Shown: in pieces, positions 11,601 through 21,475 of the stretch
Numbering within the stretch: the first letter of the stretch is position 1
Layout of the letters: every line of letters starts with the position of its first letter
Assembly: GCA_030272155.1 (NCBI GenBank)
Contig: CP126194.1
Location: 3,339,501 to 3,403,500, forward strand
Length of the DNA: 64,000 nt
DNA from: Tetradesmus obliquus
Taxonomy: Eukaryota > Chlorophyta > Chlorophyceae > Sphaeropleales > Scenedesmaceae
Direction: 5' to 3'
The notes under the pieces: generated by a model
Told to the model about the DNA's origin: nothing
What the model saw: the letters and a program-made list of their open reading frames with translations, nothing else
Database searches by the model: none
Program-made: the position numbers and the translations under genes

Positions 11601-13045
11601 CGCACACGTGGAGCCTGTCACAGGTGTACAGCTTTACCGTAAAGCTCCTACAACATCAGTAATCTTCACTGTCAAGGGGCTGTTGTGTTTGTCTCCATTT
11701 GTTGCGCTGCTGCAGGTGGATGGAGGCCGCGCCCAGCCTGCTGCAGCAGCTCTGCAGAGACGGCGTGCTCAACTCCGGCGGCTCAATAGCACCCCTTGCC
11801 TCTGGCATCGCGCACAGCTGCCTCGAGCTAGGCCTGCTGCAGCAGCATCTGCACCAAGTCATCAGGCCCAGCCTGGCAGCTGGCTGCGCTGCTGTGTGTG
11901 AGGCGCTGCGCAGGGAGATGCCTCGCTGCAGCTTCCAGCAGCCGCTGGGGGGCTACTTTGTGTGGGTGCAGCTGCCGCAGGTGAGGGCGCATGCATGACA
12001 GGCAGTTTGCGGAGGGATGCATCCCGCACGTTTTGACTGTGTAACAGATGCAGCTGCGGATCGGGCGATGCAGGTTTATGCATGACAGGTGTCGGGCGTT
12101 GCTCTGGGCATTGTTTTTGTGTTTAAATGCAGCAGCAGTTGGTGTAGGGCAGCTGTACTTGCAGCTGACCACAGTGCTGGTGCTGGTGATGGATGCAGTG
12201 AGTGCTGATTTGCTTAATGTGTGCTGCTTGCCCTGTAGTCTTTGTTCTCCGGATTTCAGCCTGCTGAGGTTTGGGTGTGTCGCGGATTAGCTGGGCTATT
12301 CGCACTTTTTTTGGATTGAGTTGTGCATGGGCCTGTCGCCCCCCTAGGATTTTGCTGTCGGGACAGGATGACGCTTGGCACAGTGCTGGTGCTGGTGATG
12401 GTTGCAGTGGATGCCGCTTCGCACAGTATGTGCTGTTCGCCCTGGATTACACTCTGATTGTGCTTGATTTCAGCCTGCTGAGGCTGCTGGTTTGATACAG
12501 ATTTGCTGGACTAATGACCTTCTTTTGGCTTTGATTGTGGATGGGCCTGTTGCCCTGCTAGGACTCTGCTGCTGGTACAGGATGACGCTTGGCACAGTGC
12601 TGGTGCTGGTGATGGTTGCAGTGGATGTCGCTTAGCACAGTGTGTGCTGATTGCGCTTGATCTTGATTAGATCTTGCTTGATTACATATGTCATTCAGGT
12701 GATTTTGGACCCCATGAGCCTTGTCTGGCTCCTTAGTGGGTGGGCCTGCGGCCCTACTTTGGTAACTTTGGTAAACAAGAGTGTGTCGCGCCTGTTAACC
12801 ACCCTACTGCCTGACTCGTACTTTGCACCGCATCTGTGCTGCTGTGCCAGGTGTGTGCAGAGGAGCTGCTGCAGCTGGCAGAGGCCAAGCACCGCGTGCG
12901 CTTCGTGCCTGGGCGGGCCTGCCAGGGCCTGCGGCACATGGTGCGCCTCAGCTTCAGCTTCTATCAGCCTGATGAGCTGCAGCAGGGCGTGGCGCGGCTG
13001 GCGGCAGCATTGGACGACTATTTGGGGGGCGAGCGAGCTGCATGA
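8619..13045 (+). CDS. PLP-dependent class I/II aminotransferase (2-aminoadipate aminotransferase-like)
   Basis: Ten exons: 8619-8864, 9151-9239, 9476-9582, 9699-9820, 10041-10117, 10389-10432, 10633-10737, 11016-11244, 11716-11980, 12851-13045; about 492 aa. Intron 1 needs a GC-AG splice (CCAG|GCAAGC), which restores the family motif as DFSAGQ followed by PGPRLLPLD. Other fold-type I motifs: YGTVQGYSSFR, ITAGVSHGLDLACRLL, PGDAVLVEAPTYF, IPIHNNPAG, IVADEVYQLLSFPG (PLP-binding Asp about residue 254), and SMGSFSKIMAPGMRLGW with the Schiff-base Lys about residue 331. The C-terminal exon has FVPGRACQGLRHMVRLSFSF, which should hold the carboxylate-binding Arg. Substrate cannot be read from sequence; closest in feel to LysN/YER152C-type enzymes. 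The first 45 residues are Ala/Arg/Ser-rich and could be an organelle transit peptide. A Ser/Gly-rich insert sits before the Lys motif. Confidence 0.9.
12164..12770 (+). repeat. About 214-base tandem repeat, three diverged copies, in intron 9
   Basis: The phrase CACAGTGCTGGTGCTGGTGA recurs at about 12170, 12379 and 12593 (spacings 209 and 214). Each copy also carries a GGGCCTG...CCC block, an ACAGGATGACGCTTGG block and TTTCAGCCTGCTGAGG. The third copy is partial and fades near 12770. All lie inside the 870-base last intron of the aminotransferase gene. Confidence 0.8.
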
Positions 13046-13875
13046 AGCCGTAATACATGGCAGCGCATGCCCTTGATCCGTGGAATCCTCGAGCGCATGG
13101 TGTGCAGCTGGTGGTTGCAATTTGCAAAAGCAGGATAGCTCGGACGTGGTCTGCAGGCAGGCAGTGTGTCACAAGTGTTTGATTGCGTCACATATGTACA
13201 AAAAGCATGCGGTGCATGGCAGCAGCAGCAGCTGCACAGTGTTTGGCTACTGGTTTGCATTGGGGCCATCCGTGTACATCCTGCTGGAAGCAAGCGATGT
13301 GTGCAGGTGCGGACAGGGGTTGTCAACAACCATGGTCTGCATTCAAGCTGCCGTGCAGCTTGCAGTTGTCTCTGTCTGGACAGAGAAGGCCATCTTGCAT
13401 TTGCATGGGCAAATTGCAAAGACGTGGTTCTGCGCTGACGGCGACAGTTGACCAAAACTTGCTGTGCAAGCTGCATGAACAAGAGGGAACCAACACGCTG
13501 GGTGGGCTTGCAGTTCTTTGTGCACTTGATGTACCGGCATGTGCAGCTGTACTGCAATTCGACCATAGCTTGCTGGCGCTGGTGTGGCAGCATGCCTGGA
13601 CTTCAGGCTGATTACTGTTTATGTTCATTCGGTCAATGCATGTGGGTGTAGTGTGGTGATGTTCCTTTACTCACGTGGTATGGCGGGACTTTTTGGTGCA
13701 GATTTGCTGCTGCACACCGTTTCCTGCAAGTGGCCACCTCATTCGATGTGTGTTGTTTACCAATCCTTGACCAGCAACAGCCAGGCTAAATTCTTGCAGC
13801 TGTGATGCTTACATTACGCAGGTGGCAGCCCATGGTCAGCAGCTGACTGATCAGCAAGCCATGAAATTGCCGCCA
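13046..13875. other. Convergent 3' region, no gene recognised
   Basis: Lies between the aminotransferase stop and the stop of the minus-strand single-exon gene. Reading frames here have the mixed, Cys/Trp-rich composition typical of non-coding sequence in this window. No TGTAA was seen for the plus-strand gene. Confidence 0.4.
13809..13813 (-). terminator. Polyadenylation signal (TGTAA), minus-strand gene
   Basis: TTACA on the + strand, about 65 bases past the stop at 13876, reads TGTAA in the sense of the unknown one-exon gene. Position fits a short 3' untranslated region. Confidence 0.5.
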
Positions 13876-14811
13876 TCAGGCCAAACCGCCTTGCAGGAAC
13901 ATTAGGTCAAAGGATGCCAGCTGCTGCGCGCCGCGCTGCTGCCTGGCACCTGCTGCATGCTGCATGTGCGCCTCCTGCATCACCTCAGATGCGCTGCCTG
14001 TGGTCTGCTGCTCTGGAGCATCATCAGCAGTGGCAGCTGGCTGTTCAGGCGCCTGCTGGTGGTTGTCAAGGGCCGCGCCTGTGCCCAAAAGCATTACATG
14101 CCAATCTGCGCACCGCCCAGCACTTGCTGCTGCCCCAGCCTTGGTTGTGCTGTTGTAGCTCTGAGTGAGGCCTGTTTGGGCGAAGGTGGATGCTGTTAGG
14201 GCAATGGGCAATGCTGCAGGTGGTACTGGTTCTGCTGCTTGGGGGCTGATGCTTCCTGCAAGCAAGGATACTGCAGTAGGCTGCTGCTGGGTTGCTGCTG
14301 GAACAGCGCGCTTCCAGCCAGGAGCGTGCAGGCTTGCTATGTTTATGCTGCTTGCGTGGTCACTATTGCTGCTGTGGTTAGCTATGCTGCTGGTGTGAGG
14401 CCCTGCTCCAGCTACTGCTGCTGTTGCTGCATGTCCGTCCCTAGAGGTTGGCTCTGCCTGATCATGCTTCAGGTGGCCATCAGCGGCACCTGGCTGTGCA
14501 GACACGGTGTGTGGCTCTTCCAGGTGCACTCCGTTGCACATCAGCACATCCATGCTCTGTGAGGAGTTGGCCACGCGCAGTCGTTTAGTGGTTGCTGCTT
14601 GAAGCTGGCTGTAGGGTCCATGCTGCACGTGTTGCTGGGTGCTGTGCTGATACGCGCGCTTGAGTGTTTGCTGCTTGCGTTCTGTCGTCGAGCTGCGCCC
14701 ATTAAGTGACTGTTTCGGAGCTTGCCGGGCTCCTGCAGGAGCTGAGCTGTTGGCGCCTTTCGCTTTTGCCGTCTCAAGCAGCTTGCGTTTGCCACCCAGC
14801 CAGGCAAGCAT
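13876..14811 (-). CDS. Uncharacterised single-exon protein, 311 aa
   Basis: An uninterrupted frame with a true ATG at 14811 (a GTG six bases earlier is not needed). The N-terminus MLAWLGGKRKLLETAKAKG is basic and ordered-looking. The rest is Ala/Ser/Gln/His-rich, with SQSMDVLMCNGVHLEEP near residue 85 and a C-terminus SFDLMFLQGGLA. No domain, signal peptide or membrane segment is evident. Basic segments (TTKRLRVAN, TERKQQTLKRAYQ) would suit a nuclear protein, but that is a guess. Evidence for a real gene: long open frame, ATG start, and a TGTAA signal just past the stop. I do not recognise the family. Confidence 0.6.
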   Translation of the reverse strand: MLAWLGGKRKLLETAKAKGANSSAPAGARQAPKQSLNGRSSTTERKQQTLKRAYQHSTQQHVQHGPYSQLQAATTKRLRVANSSQSMDVLMCNGVHLEEPHTVSAQPGAADGHLKHDQAEPTSRDGHAATAAVAGAGPHTSSIANHSSNSDHASSINIASLHAPGWKRAVPAATQQQPTAVSLLAGSISPQAAEPVPPAALPIALTASTFAQTGLTQSYNSTTKAGAAASAGRCADWHVMLLGTGAALDNHQQAPEQPAATADDAPEQQTTGSASEVMQEAHMQHAAGARQQRGAQQLASFDLMFLQGGLA

Positions 14812-15362
14812 TTTCACAAGAGACGAATTATCTCACATAGAGCCAAAGAACGGCAATTGACTACACGTGAGGTGCAACATCATTGCAACGGGTGAGTATT
14901 TGAAGTTCGGGGTTTTCGGGACGACATAACAGATTCGACAAACGTCCCCCAAGAGAAGTTCCCCTTCCTTCCATACTGTCAATTCCTTACAAGATTGAAG
15001 GCAACCCAGTGTTGCTCAAAACCGAGACAAGAAAAAACATTGTCCCTCCAGAAGAGCAGGTGCGCCACTCAACATGAGATGCAGTGCATCAGCTTGGTAG
15101 TTCACCCACATGCAAATCGTCCATCCAGGGCGCTGCTTAGCTGGCAGCACTGACCAGACACCCCTTGAGGCATGGCTGCCGCAGCGCACCCAACACCCTA
15201 GCAGTACCACTGCACTGCCCATGCCATGTTGCACTGCATTGCAACAAAGCCATGCCCTAGTGCAACACTTCACACCTCTCTTCTAGCCACAACCTGCCCG
15301 CACTCGCCTCCATGCAAAATTCCACTTGCCTACGCTGCTCCACCGCCACCGTACGTCAGGGT
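14812..15362. other. Intergenic; promoter of unknown gene and 3' UTR of eIF4B-like gene
   Basis: 551 bases between two minus-strand genes. The TGTAA signal at 14987-14991 divides it into a roughly 375-base 3' untranslated region and an approximately 175-base promoter. Nothing else is visible. Confidence 0.45.
14987..14991 (-). terminator. Polyadenylation signal (TGTAA), eIF4B-like gene
   Basis: TTACA on the + strand, about 370 bases past the stop at 15363, reads TGTAA in gene sense. Confidence 0.5.
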
Positions 15363-17959
15363 TCACAACGCAAACGGCGCCTGCCGCGTAGGCAGTGCAC
15401 GCCTGAACACACCACCGTCGGCCTCTGCCTCAGCATCATCCTCACCGCCCCAGCCACCCCTGCCACCCCAGCCACCAGCCCCAGCCGAGCTGCGCTTGCC
15501 ATAGCTGCCGCTGTAGCCATCATCATCGTAGCTGCTGCCGTACTTGCCGTGGCTGTTGCCGTTGTTGTAAGGCCTGTAGCTGCTGCGCATGATGTCGCGC
15601 TCAAACGCGCGTGGTGCGGGCACGGAGACATGGCCACTGCTGCCACCAATGAGCTTGCTGCTAGGTGCACTCGTGTGGCCAAAGAACGGGTCCAGGTCAT
15701 CAATCAGCGCAGACCCAGCGCCGCCCTTCGCCCCTCCTTTGCGGCCGTGCACAGTGTGCCAGTCATCATCACCCTGGCTGACATTGCTGCCGCCGCCCCA
15801 GCGGCCGTTGGCGGCGCTGCCAGTGCTGCCCAGCCTCGCCACAGCAGCCTCAGACAGGTGGCTGCTGCCCGACCTTCCTGCAGCAGCATCCATTAGCACG
15901 GGGTCTGGCAGGTCCTTGGGCTTGGCCGCACCAAACACTGATGCCTTGCGTGTAGCAGCATCGCCTTCTGCTGGTGCAGCGCTGCTGCCACGTGGCAGCA
16001 GATTGAGGCGGTGCCTGCCAGAGCTGTCGGTGCTGCTGTTGCCGTTCGCTGTGGCATGCTCACTAGAAAGCGGCAGGCTGCGCGGCTGCAGGGTCAGGCG
16101 AGGCCGTGCAGAGCCAACACTGCTGCTGGCGATGCTGCCCTGCTCGCCCGCGTCTGTGCCGCTGTCACTGCTCGCGCTGCTGCTGGCCTCACCGTGGTGC
16201 GAGGGTGTTGTTGCCCTGCTGCTGTCAGCAGCCGCAGCAGGCACGCTGCGCGGCTTGAGCACCAGCCTCGGCCTGCCAAAGGGGTGGGATGGCTTGACAA
16301 ACGCACCGTCACCGCATGCGTTGTCCTCTGCACCTGGCGGCAGCGCCTCACTCCCTGACAGAGCTGACCCCAGGCTGCTGGCGCTGCCGCTCGCCAGCAG
16401 GCTGGACTTGCCACGAGTGGCGTTTGCCAGTGCCTTCTGTGCAAGCCGCTCTGCAAACTCGTTCTTGGGGCCGGATGTGGGTGCGGCTGCAAATGGTGTC
16501 GCTGCCGCTGGCTTGACTGAAGCAGCCTGCAAGTGACAGGGCATGTAACTTGGGTCAGGCAAGCAGCAAGGCTGGCGATGGTCGACATGAGGAGATACTC
16601 ATAAAGCCACTGCAATTATGCTTGGCAACCACTACAAGGTTGCTGCACTGCCCAACTGTATCGTTAATAGATAGAAGACCACTCCCTATAGGTGAACACT
16701 CCGTCCTGCAAGTCACGCATAGACAAGCCAGATATGCTCACCTTAGCAGCTGACTCCCCGCCCGGCACAGTCGTCTCCATGGTGCCACCGCTGCTGCACC
16801 TCGCGAGTGGTGCTGCGTGTGCACCTGACACCACTCCCTCGGCCACCCCATCACCTGCTGGCCTTGCTGCAGCAGCCGGTGCTGCAGCCCTGACTGCTGC
16901 TGGCTCAACTGCTGGCTGCTGCCTGGCATACTGAGCTGGCACTGGCTCTCCCTGGTGCATGTCTGGCAGTGCTGCCGCTGATGCGCCCATCTGTGCTGCG
17001 GCTGCGCTGTGCTGCTCTGCTGGTGCTGATGCTCCTGGCTGCTGGCTGTTGGGGCTTGGGCACGCACGTGGAGGGGGAGGCGGGGGTGGTGGGTACCACA
17101 CCTCCTCCTCATCCCCTGCTGCTGCATATGCTCTGTTGGGGCCCCTGCCATAGCCAGCTGGTGGGCCACCGTATGGCCCTCCTCCGTAGTGTGCACTGGG
17201 AGCTGCACTGCTGCCCATGGCAGCTGGCGCTCCTGGTCCTGCAGGGCCAGCAGCTGGGTAAGCTGCTGAGCCAGCAGGGCCTGTGCCACTGCCAGGGGGT
17301 GCTGTGGCCCCATAGGGCCCACGGCCATAGGAGGGTAGGGGCCCGCCATAGGGGGGGCTGTTGCTGGCACTGCCATTGCTGCTGCCATGATAGTCGTCAT
17401 CACCGTGAGGGCCGTTGCCTACAGGCCCGCGGCCGCCGCCATAGTACTGGTTGCCGCGGTAGTGAGGTGCTACGTGTGCATGGCTGGGCCCACGACCGTA
17501 GCCAGCACCATACACCGGCTGATTGCTGTACTGATTCTGCGGCCTGCTGATGCGGGGGTCTAGAGACAGGTCTGCTAGCCTGCTATGTTGGTTGTCGTAG
17601 CAGGTGCGGTCACCGTCCCTGTGACAGACAGACAGACAAGCAGCAAGTGGCAGTCGCATCATGAACACCCACATGGCAGAGCAGCAGTACTAACGAACTC
17701 CAATGCTTCAAAGTCATGTATGTTATTGTTCTATGATGTTTAAAAAATGTGGTGCTGGCCAGTGTGTGGCTGCATGCCCTATCAGAGAGTCTCCTCTTTG
17801 ACCCCTGCTTGCTACCCTGCTGCAGCACCTGCCTCAACCTCTGCCCCGCCCATGCACTGATGCTTACCGTGCATCTCCTGGCTTGGTTGGCAAAAGGGCA
17901 ATAAGCGGTTTGGTATTCCCATTTTCGTAGAACTCCTTTAGCGACAGCTTCTTGACCAT
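15363..17959 (-). CDS. eIF4B-like glycine-rich RNA-binding/translation factor
   Basis: Three exons on the minus strand: 17959-17868, 17618-16742, 16526-15363; about 710 aa. The N-terminus MVKKLSLKEFYENG followed by IALLPTKPGD resembles the K-x-L-S-L-x-E-F start of eIF4B/eIF4H-type proteins. The middle is Gly/Tyr/Pro-rich (YGRGP and YGGGP repeats, a proline run near residue 210). The C-terminal part has recurring RPRLVLKPRSVP, RPRLTLQPRSLP and RHRLNLLPRG blocks and SVFGAAKPKDLPDP, which look like the eIF4B motif combining PRLxLxPR with FGxAKPRE. Near the C-terminus are RGG/GYGG-like segments. By analogy it would stimulate the eIF4A helicase in the cytoplasm. No RRM is visible, so a generic RNA-binding protein is the alternative. 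A 5' untranslated intron may end 16 bases before the ATG (CTGCAG). Confidence 0.62.
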
Positions 17960-19349
17960 GGATAGACCCTGCAGGAAGGCAGAGCGCACCGCACAGGCAG
18001 GGGTGTTGACACGCCAAGTGCACGCTGATCGTGTACTTAGTAAATTCCAAGCTGACGTCGACACCCGAGCTGCCTTGTGCAAAGGGTGCGTTTGAAACAA
18101 ACTCCGCTCCCACATGGAAGTCTTTACTCGGGCGAACGCATGCCTAATGCTCAAGCAATTGCACGTGTTCATATCAAAGATGCTGGTTTGTCGGTCAAGA
18201 CGACGTTGCAGCTGCATACGCAATGCCAAGCCCTCTGCTGTCCCTGAGCCGGGTCAGACATATAAAATGCTGAAGCTAGCTTAAACTAGCTGACAAAGGT
18301 GCCATGCAGAGCTGCGTGCTGATTAGGTCTTCACTCCCACGGCCCGACCAACACACCTCGGTGAAAGGTAGACGGGGGGCAGCTACTAATGCAGCGGCAT
18401 TACCAAGCAATAGCATCGGCAACGGTGTATGTAGTCCGTGGTCACGAAACCCTTGCACTGAACCCTTGTCACACACAAGTGTCATGCTGGTTTTCCTTTC
18501 AACCGAGGCCAGATATCAGTGAAGTCTGTTTCTGAAGTTGATTTGCCTGTTACAGCGACCCTTGGACGCAAAGATCGCAGCTACAGCTTCTTGCCACACC
18601 ACACCTGCAACCCTGGCCATGCCGCGTGCACTGCACGGCATGCTGGCATTTCAAGCAGTCAGGGCATGTCAATAGCCAGCTTCTCCCTGTGGCTGGCCAC
18701 CCACGACTTGCCAGCATGCATCACACTGTTGAAAACTGGCATTTGCTATCGGCACACAGGGCTGCACTGTCCACAGTGCGGCACGTGAAACTGGCACTAA
18801 ACAACGCGTGACTTGTGATTCTGTCGCTCAAGGACGGCAGGTATGCTAGTATGCCTTTACGTGAAACATTTGAGAAGGAGCACACGCTTGCACTGCACAA
18901 GACTTCACTTGAAACCTACTCACACACAAACAGCTACCCCATGGACAGGAAAGCAAGTGCGCAACAAGCTGCTAGCGTAGTGGCAGCTGCTGAGCCACGG
19001 CACGGCACTCCCCACATCAACCACCTGTGGACAGCCAGACTTAAAGCTACGAGGCAGCATTGATGCTCAACACCTGACTGAGCAAAGCTACTGCCTCAGC
19101 AGATGCTGCCAGAGCTGCAGACAAAGTCCACTGCATACATGTTGTTCGCGGCACAGACGAGGCCTGCAGGACGCTGATCTGTACATCTTGACAATCCGCT
19201 GCGCACACAGCAACACGGGTTGGTAGCGATGTTGCATGGCGCAGCCGTAGTAACCAACCCCAAATGCTGTGCAGGATGCAGAGACGCACGCCATCACACA
19301 AACTTCAAGGTGCCATGTGATGCACATACTGCAAGTGTCCACGCCGCCC
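17960..19349. other. Intergenic 1.4 kb between eIF4B-like and NUP35 genes
   Basis: Holds the eIF4B-like promoter (a TATAAAA word lies at 18260-18266 on the + strand) and the NUP35 3' untranslated region. TTACA at 18550-18554 is the first TGTAA-type signal past the NUP35 stop, giving an unusually long 800-base 3' region. No convincing gene was seen. Confidence 0.35.
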
Positions 19350-21033
19350 TCAGATGCCCAACACAAACTCGCTGAGCTTCTGCACCAGCGTGCGCGAGCG
19401 CTGCGGCAGCGCCTGCGCCCCTGACACGTCTACCCTGTACGGCCGCAGCGGCCCCTGCTGCGGTGCACGCAGCCGCGGGCCAGGCGAGCTGTTGGCCCCT
19501 GACCCATACGCCTCAACCAGCGCGCGGTGCTGCGGCTCGAGCTGCTTCACGCCAATGATGAGGGTGCTGCTCAACTGCTCGCCGCTGCGCAGCAGTGCGC
19601 GCTGCGCGCCGTACTTTGTCTGGTACTGCACGTGCATGAAGTTGCTGTGCAGCGGCGCGCCAAAAGTACCCCACTGCAATATGTCCCCGCAGCGCTGGAA
19701 CTCCTGCGGGGCGGCATAACATGTGATGCTGGCACCGTCAGCAAGTTCCAAAGGCGTGAAATAGCACCCTTCACGGAAGACACACTCTTCCATCTGGAGA
19801 ACAAGACGGACGGTGGGCGAGGATGCTGCTTGCAGGACATGTGCCAGGTCATCAGGGCGAAAGCTTTGCAGGAAAGCATAACACCCTCACTAGGCGCAGT
19901 CGTAGACATCGCAATCCAATGCAACAACACATAGACATATTGGTGCTACATGTTTGTAGCGTGCACAACGTCGTTTGCAGGCGTTTGAACACAGGCCGCA
20001 GACAACTCACTTGCAGGACCAGCGCCAGGTCATCAGGGCTGAAGCCAAACACCGTGACCCATGTGTCCTCGCTCTGCGTCACTGGCTCCACCTGCATCAA
20101 GTTGCTGCCAGGCTGCTGCGCTGCTGCTGCCAGGGGCCCATTGCCCCCAGCGGGTGGGGTGCCAGCACCCGGGCCGTCGACATCTGCAGGCAGGTGAGTA
20201 GCCAGGGAACAATTTAAACCGCACAAAGCAGCACAGAGGCAGCAGGATGAATAGCATCAGCAGGCCATGCATGAGAGGAGCGACATGGTTGAGCTCGTGC
20301 ACCACAACCCTGGCATGTCGACACTGTGCTACCAGCAGATGCTGCACGCATAACCACATTCGTGAAGCACACGCAACAGAGCACGCGAGCTTTATGATAG
20401 ACGGTGCTTGAGCTTCTTGTGCGCTACCCACCAGCACTGCAGCTGCCATCATCATGTATGCTACATGAGCTGTGATGCTGCTGTTGAGTGTGTCCTGCAG
20501 ACACGACCGCTTCTTACCTGACATGAGTGTGTCCTGCAGCCGCATGATTGGCGGTGGCCGTGGTGGCGTTGTGTCTGTATGCACAGAGCCTGGGGGCGTG
20601 ACACTACGGCGTGCAGTAGAAATGGAGCCAGATGCATCGCGCAGGGGGCTGTGTATGCTGCGAGGGGTCCTGAACTCTACTGGCTGCTCGCTGGGCAGTG
20701 TGAACAGCAGCGGAGGGTATTCCTGCAAGCATACAGCAGGCGTTTAACGCAATCGCTCTTTTGTGTATCAGTTGCATCACTGGGCTGCAGTGAGGTCAGG
20801 GGCAACATTTAGAATGCTGCATGCCCTTGCTGTGCTGCCAGCGCGCCAGCCGCTGCTGTGGCAGTTACCGCTGCTGCGCTGAAGCACGCTATGCAGGACA
20901 CAAGCAGTGTGGTGTGACTATCAAACCAAACCAAACACAGTTGCTCAATACCAGCTGGTTATCCATCTGCGCCTTGCTGATGCTAATGACACACAGCAGT
21001 ACAACTCTTGCCCACCTGGCTGACTGCTGCCAT
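19350..21033 (-). CDS. Nucleoporin NUP35/NUP53 (MPPN/RRM-Nup35 domain)
   Basis: Model on the minus strand: 21033-21016 (tentative start exon MAAVSQ), 20722-20518, 20183-20011, 19703-19350; about 250 aa, shorter than the human protein (326). The first long exon has PLLFTLPSEQPVEFRTPRS, a plant-type N-terminal motif. The RRM-Nup35 domain is clear: EDTWVTVFGFSPDDLALVL, then FQRCGDILQWG, then NFMHVQYQTKYGAQRALLR and STLIIGVKQLEPQHR. The C-terminus SRTLVQKLSEFVLGI matches the short amphipathic membrane-binding tail of this family. NUP35 is a scaffold nucleoporin linking the inner ring to the pore membrane. The three C-terminal exons keep phase and homology; the first exon is the weakest part. It is head-to-head with EDC4. 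Confidence 0.87.
19830..19860 (-). repeat. Intronic echo of the NUP35 exon-3 end
   Basis: Within the last NUP35 intron, 19830-19860 repeats the exon end at 20011-20041 with about 85 percent identity. It still reads FRPDDLAHVLQ against FSPDDLALVLQ in the exon. Spacing is 181 bases. The copy lacks the GTGAGT donor. Confidence 0.75.
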
Positions 21034-21475
21034 GATGCCAGTGCTGCCACTGGTGCTGCACCGGTGTGCTGTCAAGCCTACTGTAAACTAAAGGTGTACA
21101 ACTTTGCTCAACACTGCTTCCAGATCACAAGGTTGCAGGGTGACGCTACTGCAGGAGCCTCTGTAATGGCCTGTGATGACAGTAGCAGGACAACCAGTTG
21201 TTCTGCTGTTCAGACCAGCAGTATACATTTGAGTACGTTGTTTGACTAGCTTCTTACGCCCGTGGATGCAGCGATCAAGGTGCCGGCACGATGCAGTGGC
21301 ACCCTGCAAAGCCCCACACAACACAACTGTGACAGCTGCCCGACTGCAGCCTGTCGCGGGCAACTGCACGCACCACCCTTCCGGATCATAGCTGTATTGG
21401 AGCTCCTAACAGTTTTAGACTTTTACGCATCTTTGTTGTTGCACTATGAGGTAGTTGCCACAACAGTATCGCAAC
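21034..21475. promoter_or_regulatory. Divergent region NUP35 / EDC4
   Basis: About 440 bases between the start codons of the two oppositely oriented genes; it must hold both promoters and both 5' leaders. No clear TATA box was identified. Confidence 0.4.

Noticed and set aside
15312-16536. Long + strand frames over the eIF4B-like gene
   Set aside because: Shadows of G+C-rich exon 3; the minus strand gives phase-consistent exons and the repeated PRLxLxPR motif.
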